Source: an uncultured bacterium | Lineage (GTDB): Bacteria; Bacillota; Clostridia; Oscillospirales; Ruminococcaceae | DNA length: 7,949 nucleotides | Assembly (NCBI GenBank): GCA_905215595.1 | Contig: CAJMQZ010000093.1 | Span: forward strand, 1 to 7,949 | Reading direction: 5' to 3' | Part shown: positions 1 through 5,686 of the stretch, one piece after another | Position numbering within the stretch: position 1 is the first letter of the stretch | Layout of the letters: every line of letters begins with the position of its first letter | Notes under the pieces: generated by a model | What the model saw: only the letters and a program-made list of their open reading frames with translations | Database searches by the model: none | What the model was told of the DNA's origin: nothing | Position numbers and translations under genes: made by a program

Positions 1-260
1 AGGTCGTCGAGGGCAAGATCGCCATTGCCGACATCATGGCTGCTGCCCGCGAAGGAAAGCTGGAAGAGGTGTTCGGCACCGGTACTGCCGCTGTCGTCTC
101 CCCTGTCAAGGAGCTGGTCTGGAAGGGCGAGCACGCCTTTATCGGCGACGGCAAGATCGGCCCTGTCACTCAGAAGCTGTACGACACCATGACCGGTATG
201 CAGTGGGGCAAGCTGCCCGATACCAAGGGCTGGATCGTGCCTGTGGAAAAGAAATATTGA
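1..260 (+). CDS. ilvE: Branched-chain amino acid aminotransferase, C-terminal part
   Basis: This is the 3' end of a gene that starts before the window; the frame is open from base 3 and stops with TGA at 258-260, giving about 85 residues of a family usually about 340-360 long. The enzyme is a cytosolic PLP enzyme of fold type IV that moves the amino group between glutamate and the keto acids of leucine, isoleucine and valine. The visible part has the late phosphate-binding loop of the family, EVFGTGTAAVVSPV, followed by the usual tail (GDGKIGPVTQKLYDTMTGMQWGKLPD...GWIVPV). The active-site lysine lies upstream and cannot be checked. An ATG at 36 is internal to the domain and is not the start. 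A strong hairpin follows 25 bases after the stop, so this is the last gene of its transcript. Confidence 0.93.
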   Translation, partial: VVEGKIAIADIMAAAREGKLEEVFGTGTAAVVSPVKELVWKGEHAFIGDGKIGPVTQKLYDTMTGMQWGKLPDTKGWIVPVEKKY

Positions 261-284
261 GCCGCCTGTCACCCTGCGGTTTTT

Positions 285-324
285 AAAGGGACTGCTGCAT
301 ACCATTTGGGGCAGCAGTCCCTTT
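285..324 (+). terminator. Rho-independent terminator after ilvE
   Basis: A perfect 14-bp inverted repeat (285-298 with 311-324, arms AAAGGGACTGCTGC and its complement) around a 12-base loop. The outer pairs are A-T, so the right arm ends in TTT, followed by GCTCTA. T-rich sequence also precedes the left arm (280-284). It separates ilvE from the esterase promoter that begins 13 bases later. Confidence 0.8.
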
Positions 325-336
325 GCTCTATAATCA

Positions 337-365
337 TTGCAATTCCCGCCGCATGGTGCTACACT
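337..365 (+). promoter_or_regulatory. Sigma-70-type promoter for the first esterase
   Basis: TTGCAA at 337-342, a 17-base spacer, and TACACT at 360-365 preceded by TG one base upstream (357-358), so an extended -10. Each hexamer matches 4 of 6 consensus bases. It lies between the ilvE terminator and the esterase ATG at 432 and would give a leader of about 60 bases. No experimental start is known. Confidence 0.55.
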
Positions 366-431
366 ACCTATAAAGGGCGTGGGCTTGCCGCCTGTGCCCC
401 TTGCAGGAAGATTTGAGAGGAAAGAAGCACC

Positions 432-1202
432 ATGATCAAAAAATGGAGCATGAGTTACCCGGCGGTCAACGGCACCGAGCAGCGCCGGGCGTATGTCTAC
501 CTGCCCACCATGTACGAGGCACAGCCGGAGCGCCGGTTCCCCGTGCTGTATATGTTCGATGGGCAGAACGTGTTTTTCAACGAGGATGCCACCTACGGCA
601 AAAGCTGGGGCGTGGCAGATTATCTGGACTATACCGACACCCCGCTGATCGTGGCGGCCATCGAGTGCAACGCCGGGGCGAACAACGAGCGTCTGGTGGA
701 GTATTCCCCCTACCGCTTCGATGATGCCACCTACGGCCACTTTGACGGCAAGGGACAGGCCACCATGAGCTGGTTCATCCACCGGTTCAAGCCCCTGATC
801 GACCAGAATTTCCGCACCCTGCCGGACAGGGCGCATACCTTTATCGGCGGCAGCAGCATGGGCGGGCTGATGAGCCTGTACGCCCTGCTGCAATATAACG
901 ATACCTACAGCCGCGCAGCGGCGCTGTCGCCCTCTATCTGGGTGGCACCGGATAAGCTTTCCGGCCTTGTGGGGCGCGCAAAACTTGCCCCCGGCACAGT
1001 GCTGTACATGGACTACGGCTCCCGGGAGATGGGCAACCACGAGGGCATCCGCCGGGAATTCTCCAACTTGAGCGGCAAGCTGATGACCCGGGGCATCCAC
1101 CTAACCAGCCGTATCGTGCCCGGCGGCACCCACTGCGAGGCCAGCTGGGAAAAGCAGCTGCCTTTCGTGTTCCACACCCTGCTGTATGAGGTGGAGGAAT
1201 AA
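432..1202 (+). CDS. Esterase D/Fes-like alpha/beta hydrolase
   Basis: A 256-residue cytosolic protein (no signal peptide) of the putative-esterase family (esterase D, IroE and Fes type) of alpha/beta hydrolases, which cleave ester bonds in small molecules. The N-terminal half has the family pattern RRAYVYLPTMY...FPVLYMFDGQN (about 18-45). The nucleophile elbow is GGSSMGG at 139-145 with Ser142 as likely nucleophile. LYMDYGS has Asp194 as likely acid, and GGTHCEASWEKQLP supplies His234. The triad therefore looks complete. The ATG at 432 is preceded by AGAGGAAAG at about 416-424. A different hydrolase gene follows on the same strand after 134 bases that contain a dispersed repeat, so the two are probably cotranscribed. 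The natural substrate cannot be read from the sequence; acylated sugars, siderophore esters and xenobiotic esters are all possible. Confidence 0.88.
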   Translation: MIKKWSMSYPAVNGTEQRRAYVYLPTMYEAQPERRFPVLYMFDGQNVFFNEDATYGKSWGVADYLDYTDTPLIVAAIECNAGANNERLVEYSPYRFDDATYGHFDGKGQATMSWFIHRFKPLIDQNFRTLPDRAHTFIGGSSMGGLMSLYALLQYNDTYSRAAALSPSIWVAPDKLSGLVGRAKLAPGTVLYMDYGSREMGNHEGIRREFSNLSGKLMTRGIHLTSRIVPGGTHCEASWEKQLPFVFHTLLYEVEE

Positions 1203-1241
1203 AAGAAGGGCGTAATTGCCAGCTGTAAAAGGGGCATAAAA

Positions 1242-1297
1242 GGCGCCCCCTTGGGGGAGCTGGCTGCGAACGCAGTGAGCAGACTGAAGGGGTTCCC
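1242..1297 (+). repeat. Dispersed hairpin repeat, copy A
   Basis: A GC-rich element between the two esterase genes. First hairpin: CCCCC (1246-1250), TT, GGGGG (1253-1257), extendable past one mismatch. Then AGCTGGC, a second short hairpin CTGCG (1264-1268) with CGCAG (1271-1275), then GACTGAAGGGGTTC. The same order (C/G hairpin, AGCTGGC, variable second hairpin, GACTGARAGG) occurs at 3763-3810 and, inverted, at 3496-3537. This looks like a short non-coding dispersed repeat of the REP/MITE kind. It sits inside a probable transcript and has no T-run, so it is not an obvious terminator. Confidence 0.65.
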
Positions 1298-1336
1298 CCG
1301 ACACCATAGCGTAACAACATCAAAGGAGGAAACACC

Positions 1337-2095
1337 ATGGAGATGCAGTATTTCAAGGAGTACAGCCCGGAACTGGGACGGGATATGGAGTGCAAGCTTT
1401 ACGGCCACGCTGGCCGCCCGATGCTGTATATTCCCTGTCAGGACGGCAGATTCTTCGATTTTGAAAACTTCCACATGACCGACACCCTTGCCCCATGGAT
1501 CGAGTCCGGGCAGATCATGGTGCTTTCCATCGACACCATGGATCAGGAAACATGGTCGGACGCACAGGGCAACCCCTACTGGCGCATCCGCCGCTATGAG
1601 CAGTGGCTGCGCTACATCACCCGCGAGGCCGCTCCGATGCTTCAGCATCTGGCGCAGCAGCGCAACGGCTGGAGCGACCTGCCCGGCATCATCGCCTTCG
1701 GGTGCAGTCTGGGTGCTACCCACGCGGTAAACCTGTACCTGCGCCGCCCGGATATCTTCTGCGGCTGTCTGGCACTCAGCGGCATCTACACCGCCCACTA
1801 CGGCTTCGGCAACTACATGGACGAGCTGGTGTACATGAACTCCCCCGTGGACTACATGAAGAACTTCCCGGAGGATCACCCCTATATGCAGCTGTTCCGC
1901 AGCCAGAAAGCTGTCATCTGCTGCGGTCAGGGCGACTGGGAGCAGCCGGACACCACATGGATGCTCAAGCGCATTTTTGAGGCAAAGCATATCCCCATCT
2001 GGGTAGACCTGTGGGGTCACGATGTCAACCACGACTGGAACTGGTGGTATAAGCAGGTGGCCTACTATATGCCCTACGTTCTGGGCCAGCAGTGA
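1337..2095 (+). CDS. Esterase family protein (COG4947-like alpha/beta hydrolase)
   Basis: A 252-residue soluble hydrolase, only distantly like its upstream neighbour. The strand-turn-helix around the nucleophile is IIAFGCSLGATHAVNL; GCSLG (122-126) puts Ser124 as nucleophile. CCGQGDWE offers Asp200 as the acid, and WGHDVNHDWNWWYKQ offers His228 or His232, with His232 the better fit to what I recall of this family. The region PMLYIPCQDGRFFDFENF (28-45) is also typical. The start at 1337 is firm: AAAGGAGGA ends 6 bases before ATG, the best ribosome site in the window. No convincing promoter lies between copy A of the repeat and this gene, so it probably shares the transcript from 337-365. Transcription would end at the palindrome at 2113-2146. 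The substrate is unknown. Confidence 0.85.
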   Translation: MEMQYFKEYSPELGRDMECKLYGHAGRPMLYIPCQDGRFFDFENFHMTDTLAPWIESGQIMVLSIDTMDQETWSDAQGNPYWRIRRYEQWLRYITREAAPMLQHLAQQRNGWSDLPGIIAFGCSLGATHAVNLYLRRPDIFCGCLALSGIYTAHYGFGNYMDELVYMNSPVDYMKNFPEDHPYMQLFRSQKAVICCGQGDWEQPDTTWMLKRIFEAKHIPIWVDLWGHDVNHDWNWWYKQVAYYMPYVLGQQ

Positions 2096-2112
2096 CCCAT
2101 CCCGTGAAAACG

Positions 2113-2146
2113 AAACAACGGCGCGTCCATGGACGCGCCGTTGTTT
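2113..2146 (+). terminator. Palindromic terminator after the esterase pair
   Basis: A perfect 34-base palindrome centred on CCATGG at 2127-2132: arms AAACAACGGCGCGTCC (2113-2128) and complement (2131-2146). The right arm ends in TTGTTT. Because A-rich sequence precedes the left arm, it can act on either strand. It starts 17 bases after the esterase stop. Its upstream flank TCCCGTGAAAA (2100-2110) recurs at the terminator near 3832. Confidence 0.8.
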
Positions 2147-2219
2147 CCCATATTAAAGTCTGTCCCGCCCCGCAGGGGCATTGCAATAGAGGTAACGGAA
2201 AGAGGAATCAACAAACACT

Positions 2220-3491
2220 ATGCAGAACTTTATTTTTATCTCCCCCAACTTCCCCACGAACTACTGGCAGTTCTGCCGGGAGCTGAAGAACAACGGCCTG
2301 AACGTGCTGGGCATCGGCGACCAGCCCTACGATGAGCTGAAGCCGGAGCTGAAGGACAGCCTGAACGAGTACTACAAGGTGGGCAGTCTGGAAAACTACG
2401 ACGAGGTCTACCGCGCCGTGGCCTTTTTTGCCTTCAAGTATGGCCGCATCGACTGGCTGGAGTCCAACAATGAATACTGGCTGGAACGGGATGCCGCTCT
2501 GCGCACCGATTTCCACATTACCAGCGGCTTCCAGACCTCTGATATGCCCCGCATCAAGTACAAGAGCAAGATGAAGGAGTACTATCAGAAGGCCGGTATC
2601 GCCACCGCCCGCTACCACATGGTGGATGACCTTGCAGGCTGCAAGGCCTTTGTGGCACAGGTGGGCTACCCGGTGGTGGTCAAGCCGGACAACGGCGTGG
2701 GCGCTTCGGATACCCACCGCCTTTCCAGCGACAAGGAGCTGGAGGCATTTCTGGCCTACAAGGAAAAAGAGCACCCGGATGTGGCCTACATCATGGAGGA
2801 GTTCGTCCGCGCCGAGGTGAACAGCTATGATGCCATCATCGATGCCCACGGCAACCCCATCTTTGAGGCGGGCAACGTGAGCCCGGTGTCCATCATGGAC
2901 ATCGTGAACAACGACGATAACTCCATCTACTACATCATCAAGGATCTGCCGGAGGACACCCGCGCTGCGGGCCGTGCCGCCGTCAAGAGCTTTGGGGTGA
3001 AGAGCCGCTTTGTCCACTTCGAGTTCTTCCGCATGACCGAGAATCAGGCCAGCATGGGCAAAAAGGGTCAGATCGTGGCTTTGGAGGTCAATATGCGCCC
3101 CTGCGGCGGCTTTACCCCGGACATGATCGACTTTGCCCGCTCCACCAACGTGTACAAGATCTGGGCGGACATGATCGCTTTCGGCGGCACCGATATGCCG
3201 GTGGGTGAGCACTACTACTGCGCCTTTGCCGGCCGCCGGGACGGCAAGAGCTTCGTTTACAGTCACGAGCAGCTGATGCAGAAGTATCAGGACAACATGC
3301 GCATGGTGGACCGCATCCCCGAGGCGCTGTCCGGTGCCATGGGCAACCAGATGTATGTAGCCACCTTCTCCACCCGTGACGAGATGGAAAAGTTCTATTC
3401 CGATGTGCTGGCCGTCACCGATGCTACCAACGCCAAGGTGCAGGCTGAGCTGACGCAGGTGCTGGCTCTTGGCGAGCCGGAGGCCGTTTAA
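2220..3491 (+). CDS. ATP-grasp domain ligase of unknown substrate
   Basis: A 423-residue cytosolic ATP-grasp protein. These enzymes use ATP to activate a carboxylate as acyl phosphate and join it to an amine or similar nucleophile. Residues 1-100 form a Rossmann-like pre-ATP-grasp region (FIFISPNFPTNYWQFCREL). The ATP-grasp fold covers about 110-330: VVVKPDNGVGAS with Lys155 at the nucleotide, YIMEEFV (190-196) with hinge glutamates, Glu268 in VHFEFF, and ALEVNMRPCGG (287-297), where Glu289, Asn291 and Arg293 match the metal and phosphate ligands. About 90 C-terminal residues follow. Catalytic residues look intact. The ribosome site AAAGAGGA (2199-2206) is 13 bases from ATG, rather far, but the frame has a stop at 2193 and no other ATG, so the start stands. 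I see no clear promoter in the 73 bases after the terminator. The substrate is unknown; a role with the upstream esterases is inference from position only. Confidence 0.88.
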   Translation: MQNFIFISPNFPTNYWQFCRELKNNGLNVLGIGDQPYDELKPELKDSLNEYYKVGSLENYDEVYRAVAFFAFKYGRIDWLESNNEYWLERDAALRTDFHITSGFQTSDMPRIKYKSKMKEYYQKAGIATARYHMVDDLAGCKAFVAQVGYPVVVKPDNGVGASDTHRLSSDKELEAFLAYKEKEHPDVAYIMEEFVRAEVNSYDAIIDAHGNPIFEAGNVSPVSIMDIVNNDDNSIYYIIKDLPEDTRAAGRAAVKSFGVKSRFVHFEFFRMTENQASMGKKGQIVALEVNMRPCGGFTPDMIDFARSTNVYKIWADMIAFGGTDMPVGEHYYCAFAGRRDGKSFVYSHEQLMQKYQDNMRMVDRIPEALSGAMGNQMYVATFSTRDEMEKFYSDVLAVTDATNAKVQAELTQVLALGEPEAV

Positions 3492-3495
3492 TAAC

Positions 3496-3537
3496 CCTCT
3501 CAGGCGCTCCCGCGCTAGCTCCCCCGAAGGGGGAGCC
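3496..3537 (-). repeat. Dispersed hairpin repeat, copy B (inverted)
   Basis: Four bases after the ATP-grasp stop. Read on the minus strand it has GGCTCCCCC, loop TTC, GGGGGAGC (8-bp stem, 3518-3525 with 3529-3536), then a short GC segment and GCCTGAGAGG (3496-3505). It is the same family as copy D but in opposite orientation. It has no T-run, so termination by it is doubtful. Confidence 0.65.
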
Positions 3538-3565
3538 AAGGTCTAAGGCTTGTTGCTGAAGTTTT

Positions 3566-3698
3566 AAGTGTAATGAGAAAGCTTCTGGCAGTGCTCTTGG
3601 CTCTCCCTTTGAGGAAAGACTTCCCCCGCTCCGGGGGAAGATGTCGCGCAGCGACAAAAGGGGGAATCTGGCAAAGCCGTAGGCTTTGACTGAGAGGG
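3566..3698 (+). repeat. Composite hairpin repeat, copy C
   Basis: Three hairpins in a row: CTTCCCCC with GGGGGAAG (3620-3627/3633-3640), TGTCGC with GCGACA (3642-3647/3651-3656), and CAAAGCC with GGCTTTG (3672-3678/3682-3688), ending in GACTGAGAGG like the other copies. The outer parts (GGCTCTCCCTTTG at about 3599-3611, and TGGCAAAGCC...GACTGAGAGG) fit the A/B/D family. The middle segment, about 3620-3668, bounded by TTCCCCC and GGGGGAA, looks like a second family set inside the first. The upstream 20 bases at 3566-3585 recur 164 bases later at 3730-3749 with 17 of 20 identical. Confidence 0.6.
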
Positions 3699-3729
3699 CG
3701 CACGCCGTTGCCCTTAGCGCTAAAGTGTC

Positions 3730-3816
3730 AAGTGCAATAAGAAACCTTCCCACCATGCCAAAAGCTCCCCCTTCGGGGGAGCTGGCACGCCGTCAGGCGT
3801 GACTGAGAGGATTCGC
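3730..3816 (+). repeat. Dispersed hairpin repeat, copy D
   Basis: Begins with the 20-base flank shared with copy C. The core has a 9-bp hairpin AGCTCCCCC/GGGGGAGCT (3763-3771/3775-3783), TGG, a 6-bp hairpin CACGCC/GGCGTG (3786-3791/3796-3801), then ACTGAGAGG. It is the cleanest copy in the window. With B, C and the 10-bp palindrome TTAGCGCTAA (3714-3723) it fills the 331-base gap between the ATP-grasp gene and the terminator at 3832; no protein gene or RNA gene is recognisable in that gap. Confidence 0.65.
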
Positions 3817-3831
3817 CCCTCCCGTGAAAAT

Positions 3832-3867
3832 ACAATGCCGGAGCGTCCGCAGACGCTCCGGCATTGT
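3832..3867 (-). terminator. Terminator after the MATE gene, possibly bidirectional
   Basis: A perfect 16-bp stem (3832-3847 with 3852-3867) and a 4-base loop. On the minus strand the stem is followed by ATTTTC, which suits the end of the MATE transcript 67 bases past its stop. It also faces the ATP-grasp transcript arriving from the left, and no better terminator follows that gene, so it may serve both. Its flank TCCCGTGAAAA (3820-3830) and GCGTCC arm resemble the terminator at 2113-2146. Confidence 0.8.
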
Positions 3868-3934
3868 TCTATTAAAAATAGTTTTTCCGCTGATTATGCG
3901 CAGAGCACAGCGGAGCGCATTCCAATCGTATGCG

Positions 3935-5302
3935 TTACACCTTTGCAGCGCCACGCTCCAGAATACCGTTGAAGCGGGAGAAGAAGGTGATGGTGGTGAT
4001 GGTGGCGGCCAGAATATCGCTGACCGGCTCTGCCAGAAAGACGCCGAACACCGGGTCCGGCAGCAGGTGCGGCAGGATGAAGATGAGCGGGATCAGCAAA
4101 ATGATCTTGCGCAGACAGGCCAGCAGCAGGCTGACCTTGGCCTGTCCCAGCGCCATAAAGCTCTGCTGGCAGGCGATCTGGAAGCCCATGGCAAAGATAC
4201 CTGCCATGTAGATGCGCATGGACCATGTGGTGTAGTCGATCAGCGCCGTATCCGAGGTAAAGATGCCCGCCACAGCCCCCGGCACCAGCATCATGAGCAG
4301 CCAGAACAGGCAGGTGTAGCAGCTGCACAGCAGCAGCTGGAAGCGGAACGCCTCCTTGACGCGGGACTTTTTGCCCGCGCCGAAATTGAAGCTCATTACC
4401 GGCTGACCGCCCTGACAGATGCCCTGAATGGGCAGGGTGCACAGCTGGGAAGCGCTGGTGATAACGGTCATGGCACCCACAGCCACGTCGCCGCCGTACC
4501 GTGCCAGACTGGAGCTGAAGCTGATGGACAGCAAACTCTCAGTGGACATCATCACAAAGGTGGAGATGCCCAGCGCCATCACCGGCAGAATGACCTTCTT
4601 TTCCGGGCGCATATAGTCCTTGCGCAGGCGCAGGATGGTCTTTTTGCCGGTGAGGAAGTGCAGGATCCACACCGCGCCCACGGCCTGACTGAGCACGGTA
4701 GCAATGGCAGCGCCCCGCACGCCCAGACCCAGCCCGAAGATCAGGATGGGATCCAGAATGATGTTGATGACCGCACCGATGACGGTAGTAAGCATACTGG
4801 TCTTGGCAAAGCCCTGCGTGGTGATAAAAGGGTTCATGCCCAGCACCAGCAGCACGAACACCGAGCCAAGAATGTAGATGCGGCTGTACGCCAGCGCATA
4901 GGGCAGGGTGGCGTCACTGGCGCCAAAGAGCCGCAGCAGGGTGGGTGCTCCGGCGTAGAACACCACGGTCAGCACCACCGAGAAGAGCAGCAGCATGGTA
5001 AAGCTGTTGGAGATGATCTTCTCCGCCTGCTCCTTGTCGCCCTGCCCCAGCGCAATGGCGGTGCGGGGTGCGCCGCCCGCGCCCACCAGCATGGCGAATG
5101 CGTTCAGCAGCATAAGGATGGGTGTGAACAGTCCCACGCCGGTCAGCGCTGCCGCGCCGATGCCGGCAATATGTCCGATGTAAATGCGGTCCACGATGTT
5201 ATACAGCAGGTTGACCACCTGTGCAACGACCGCCGGGATCATGAGCTGCAGCATCAGCTTTTTTACGCTGCCGGAGCCCATATCCTGTTTTGCCTGTGCC
5301 AT
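3935..5302 (-). CDS. MATE family multidrug/Na+ efflux transporter
   Basis: A 455-residue inner-membrane protein with about 12 hydrophobic helices in two homologous halves (about 15-225 and 240-445), the usual size and shape of MATE pumps, which export cationic drugs or metabolites in exchange for Na+ or H+. The first helix region carries the family pattern VVNLLYNIVDRIYIGHI (29-45) with Asp38. The second half repeats the layout (ALGISTFVMMSTESLL...; QGICQGGQPVMSFNFGAG). It is nearest in style to MepA-like members. The start is supported by AAAAGGAGAA at 5311-5320 on the minus strand, about 10 bases before ATG. It is a single-gene unit: a perfect -10 lies at 5348-5353, a 12-bp palindrome in the leader may be an operator, and a terminator sits at 3832-3867. 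The substrate cannot be predicted. The long open frame on the other strand is a shadow. Confidence 0.92.
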   Translation of the reverse strand: MAQAKQDMGSGSVKKLMLQLMIPAVVAQVVNLLYNIVDRIYIGHIAGIGAAALTGVGLFTPILMLLNAFAMLVGAGGAPRTAIALGQGDKEQAEKIISNSFTMLLLFSVVLTVVFYAGAPTLLRLFGASDATLPYALAYSRIYILGSVFVLLVLGMNPFITTQGFAKTSMLTTVIGAVINIILDPILIFGLGLGVRGAAIATVLSQAVGAVWILHFLTGKKTILRLRKDYMRPEKKVILPVMALGISTFVMMSTESLLSISFSSSLARYGGDVAVGAMTVITSASQLCTLPIQGICQGGQPVMSFNFGAGKKSRVKEAFRFQLLLCSCYTCLFWLLMMLVPGAVAGIFTSDTALIDYTTWSMRIYMAGIFAMGFQIACQQSFMALGQAKVSLLLACLRKIILLIPLIFILPHLLPDPVFGVFLAEPVSDILAATITTITFFSRFNGILERGAAKV

Positions 5303-5322
5303 GGAAGTGATTCTCCTTTTAC

Positions 5323-5334
5323 TTCAAATTTGAA
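5323..5334. promoter_or_regulatory. Candidate operator palindrome in MATE leader
   Basis: TTCAAATTTGAA, a perfect 12-bp palindrome at about +8 to +19 from the start expected from the -10 at 5348-5353, and 3 bases before the ribosome site. AT-rich palindromes in this position are commonly bound by MarR- or TetR-type repressors of efflux pumps. No such regulator gene is in the window, so the link is inference. Confidence 0.4.
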
Positions 5335-5347
5335 CTATCTCTCCTTT

Positions 5348-5376
5348 ATTATACTCAAAACCCGCAAAAATACCAG
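5348..5376 (-). promoter_or_regulatory. Promoter of the MATE gene
   Basis: A perfect TATAAT on the minus strand (ATTATA at 5348-5353). With a 17-base spacer the -35 would be CTGGTA (5371-5376), a poor match, and there is no TG extension. The predicted leader is about 39 bases. A strong -10 with a weak -35 may mean that an activator is needed. Confidence 0.5.
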
Positions 5377-5444
5377 CCCCTTTTTGCAAAATTTTCCGTG
5401 CTGCGCAAAAAAGCGTGTTCCACCCCTGCCGCCGTACCGGTCTT

Positions 5445-5489
5445 GCCGCTGCGCCCCCTTTGCAGTGCGCTTTTCCGGGCGGCAGCGGC
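5445..5489. other. Long imperfect hairpin in the divergent intergenic region
   Basis: GCCGCTGC (5445-5452) pairs with GCAGCGGC (5482-5489) and GCCC (5453-5456) with GGGC (5477-5480), 12 bp with one bulged G and a 20-base loop. It has no T-run on either strand, so it is not a standard terminator. It lies in the 384-base gene-free gap 5303-5686 between the MATE promoter and the promoter of the phosphoribosyltransferase-like gene, outside both predicted transcripts. Apart from this hairpin, the operator, two promoters and the leader, I see nothing else in the gap. Confidence 0.3.
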
Positions 5490-5553
5490 CTTTGCATCCA
5501 AGTTTTCGGCGATATGTCTGTAAAAAAGCAAGGTTTTTCGTCAGGTTTGTGTC

Positions 5554-5582
5554 TTGTGCACAGCGGCATTTTTCAGTACAAT
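5554..5582 (+). promoter_or_regulatory. Promoter of the phosphoribosyltransferase-like gene
   Basis: TTGTGC (5554-5559), a 17-base spacer and TACAAT (5577-5582, 5 of 6). The expected start is near 5589, giving a leader of nearly 100 bases with self-complementary GC segments and a perfect 14-base palindrome at 5649-5662 just before the ribosome site. Confidence 0.55.
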
Positions 5583-5686
5583 AAAGAAGCAGAGAAAGAA
5601 AATAAGCGCAGCAGCCAAAATGCGTTGCCGCGCTGTTTTGTATTTTGCGGCGCAGCTGCGCCCGGTGAAAAAAGGAGTGCTGTACA

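Noticed and set aside
2147..2219. Promoter for the ATP-grasp gene, using TATTAA at 2151-2156
   Set aside because: No acceptable -35 lies 16-18 bases upstream; those positions fall inside the terminator palindrome.
2208..3539. 443-codon minus-strand frame opposite the ATP-grasp gene
   Set aside because: Composition rich in His, Val, Leu and Ala is typical of an antisense shadow; the plus strand encodes intact ATP-grasp motifs.
3496..3816. CRISPR array
   Set aside because: Repeat copies differ in length and orientation and contain internal hairpins; there are no regularly spaced identical repeats with unique spacers.
3824..5584. 586-codon open frame on the plus strand opposite the MATE gene
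   Set aside because: Its product is rich in Gln, His, Arg and Asp with no domain, as expected from reading the complement of a GC-biased membrane-protein gene. The minus strand has a complete MATE protein with ribosome site, promoter and terminator.
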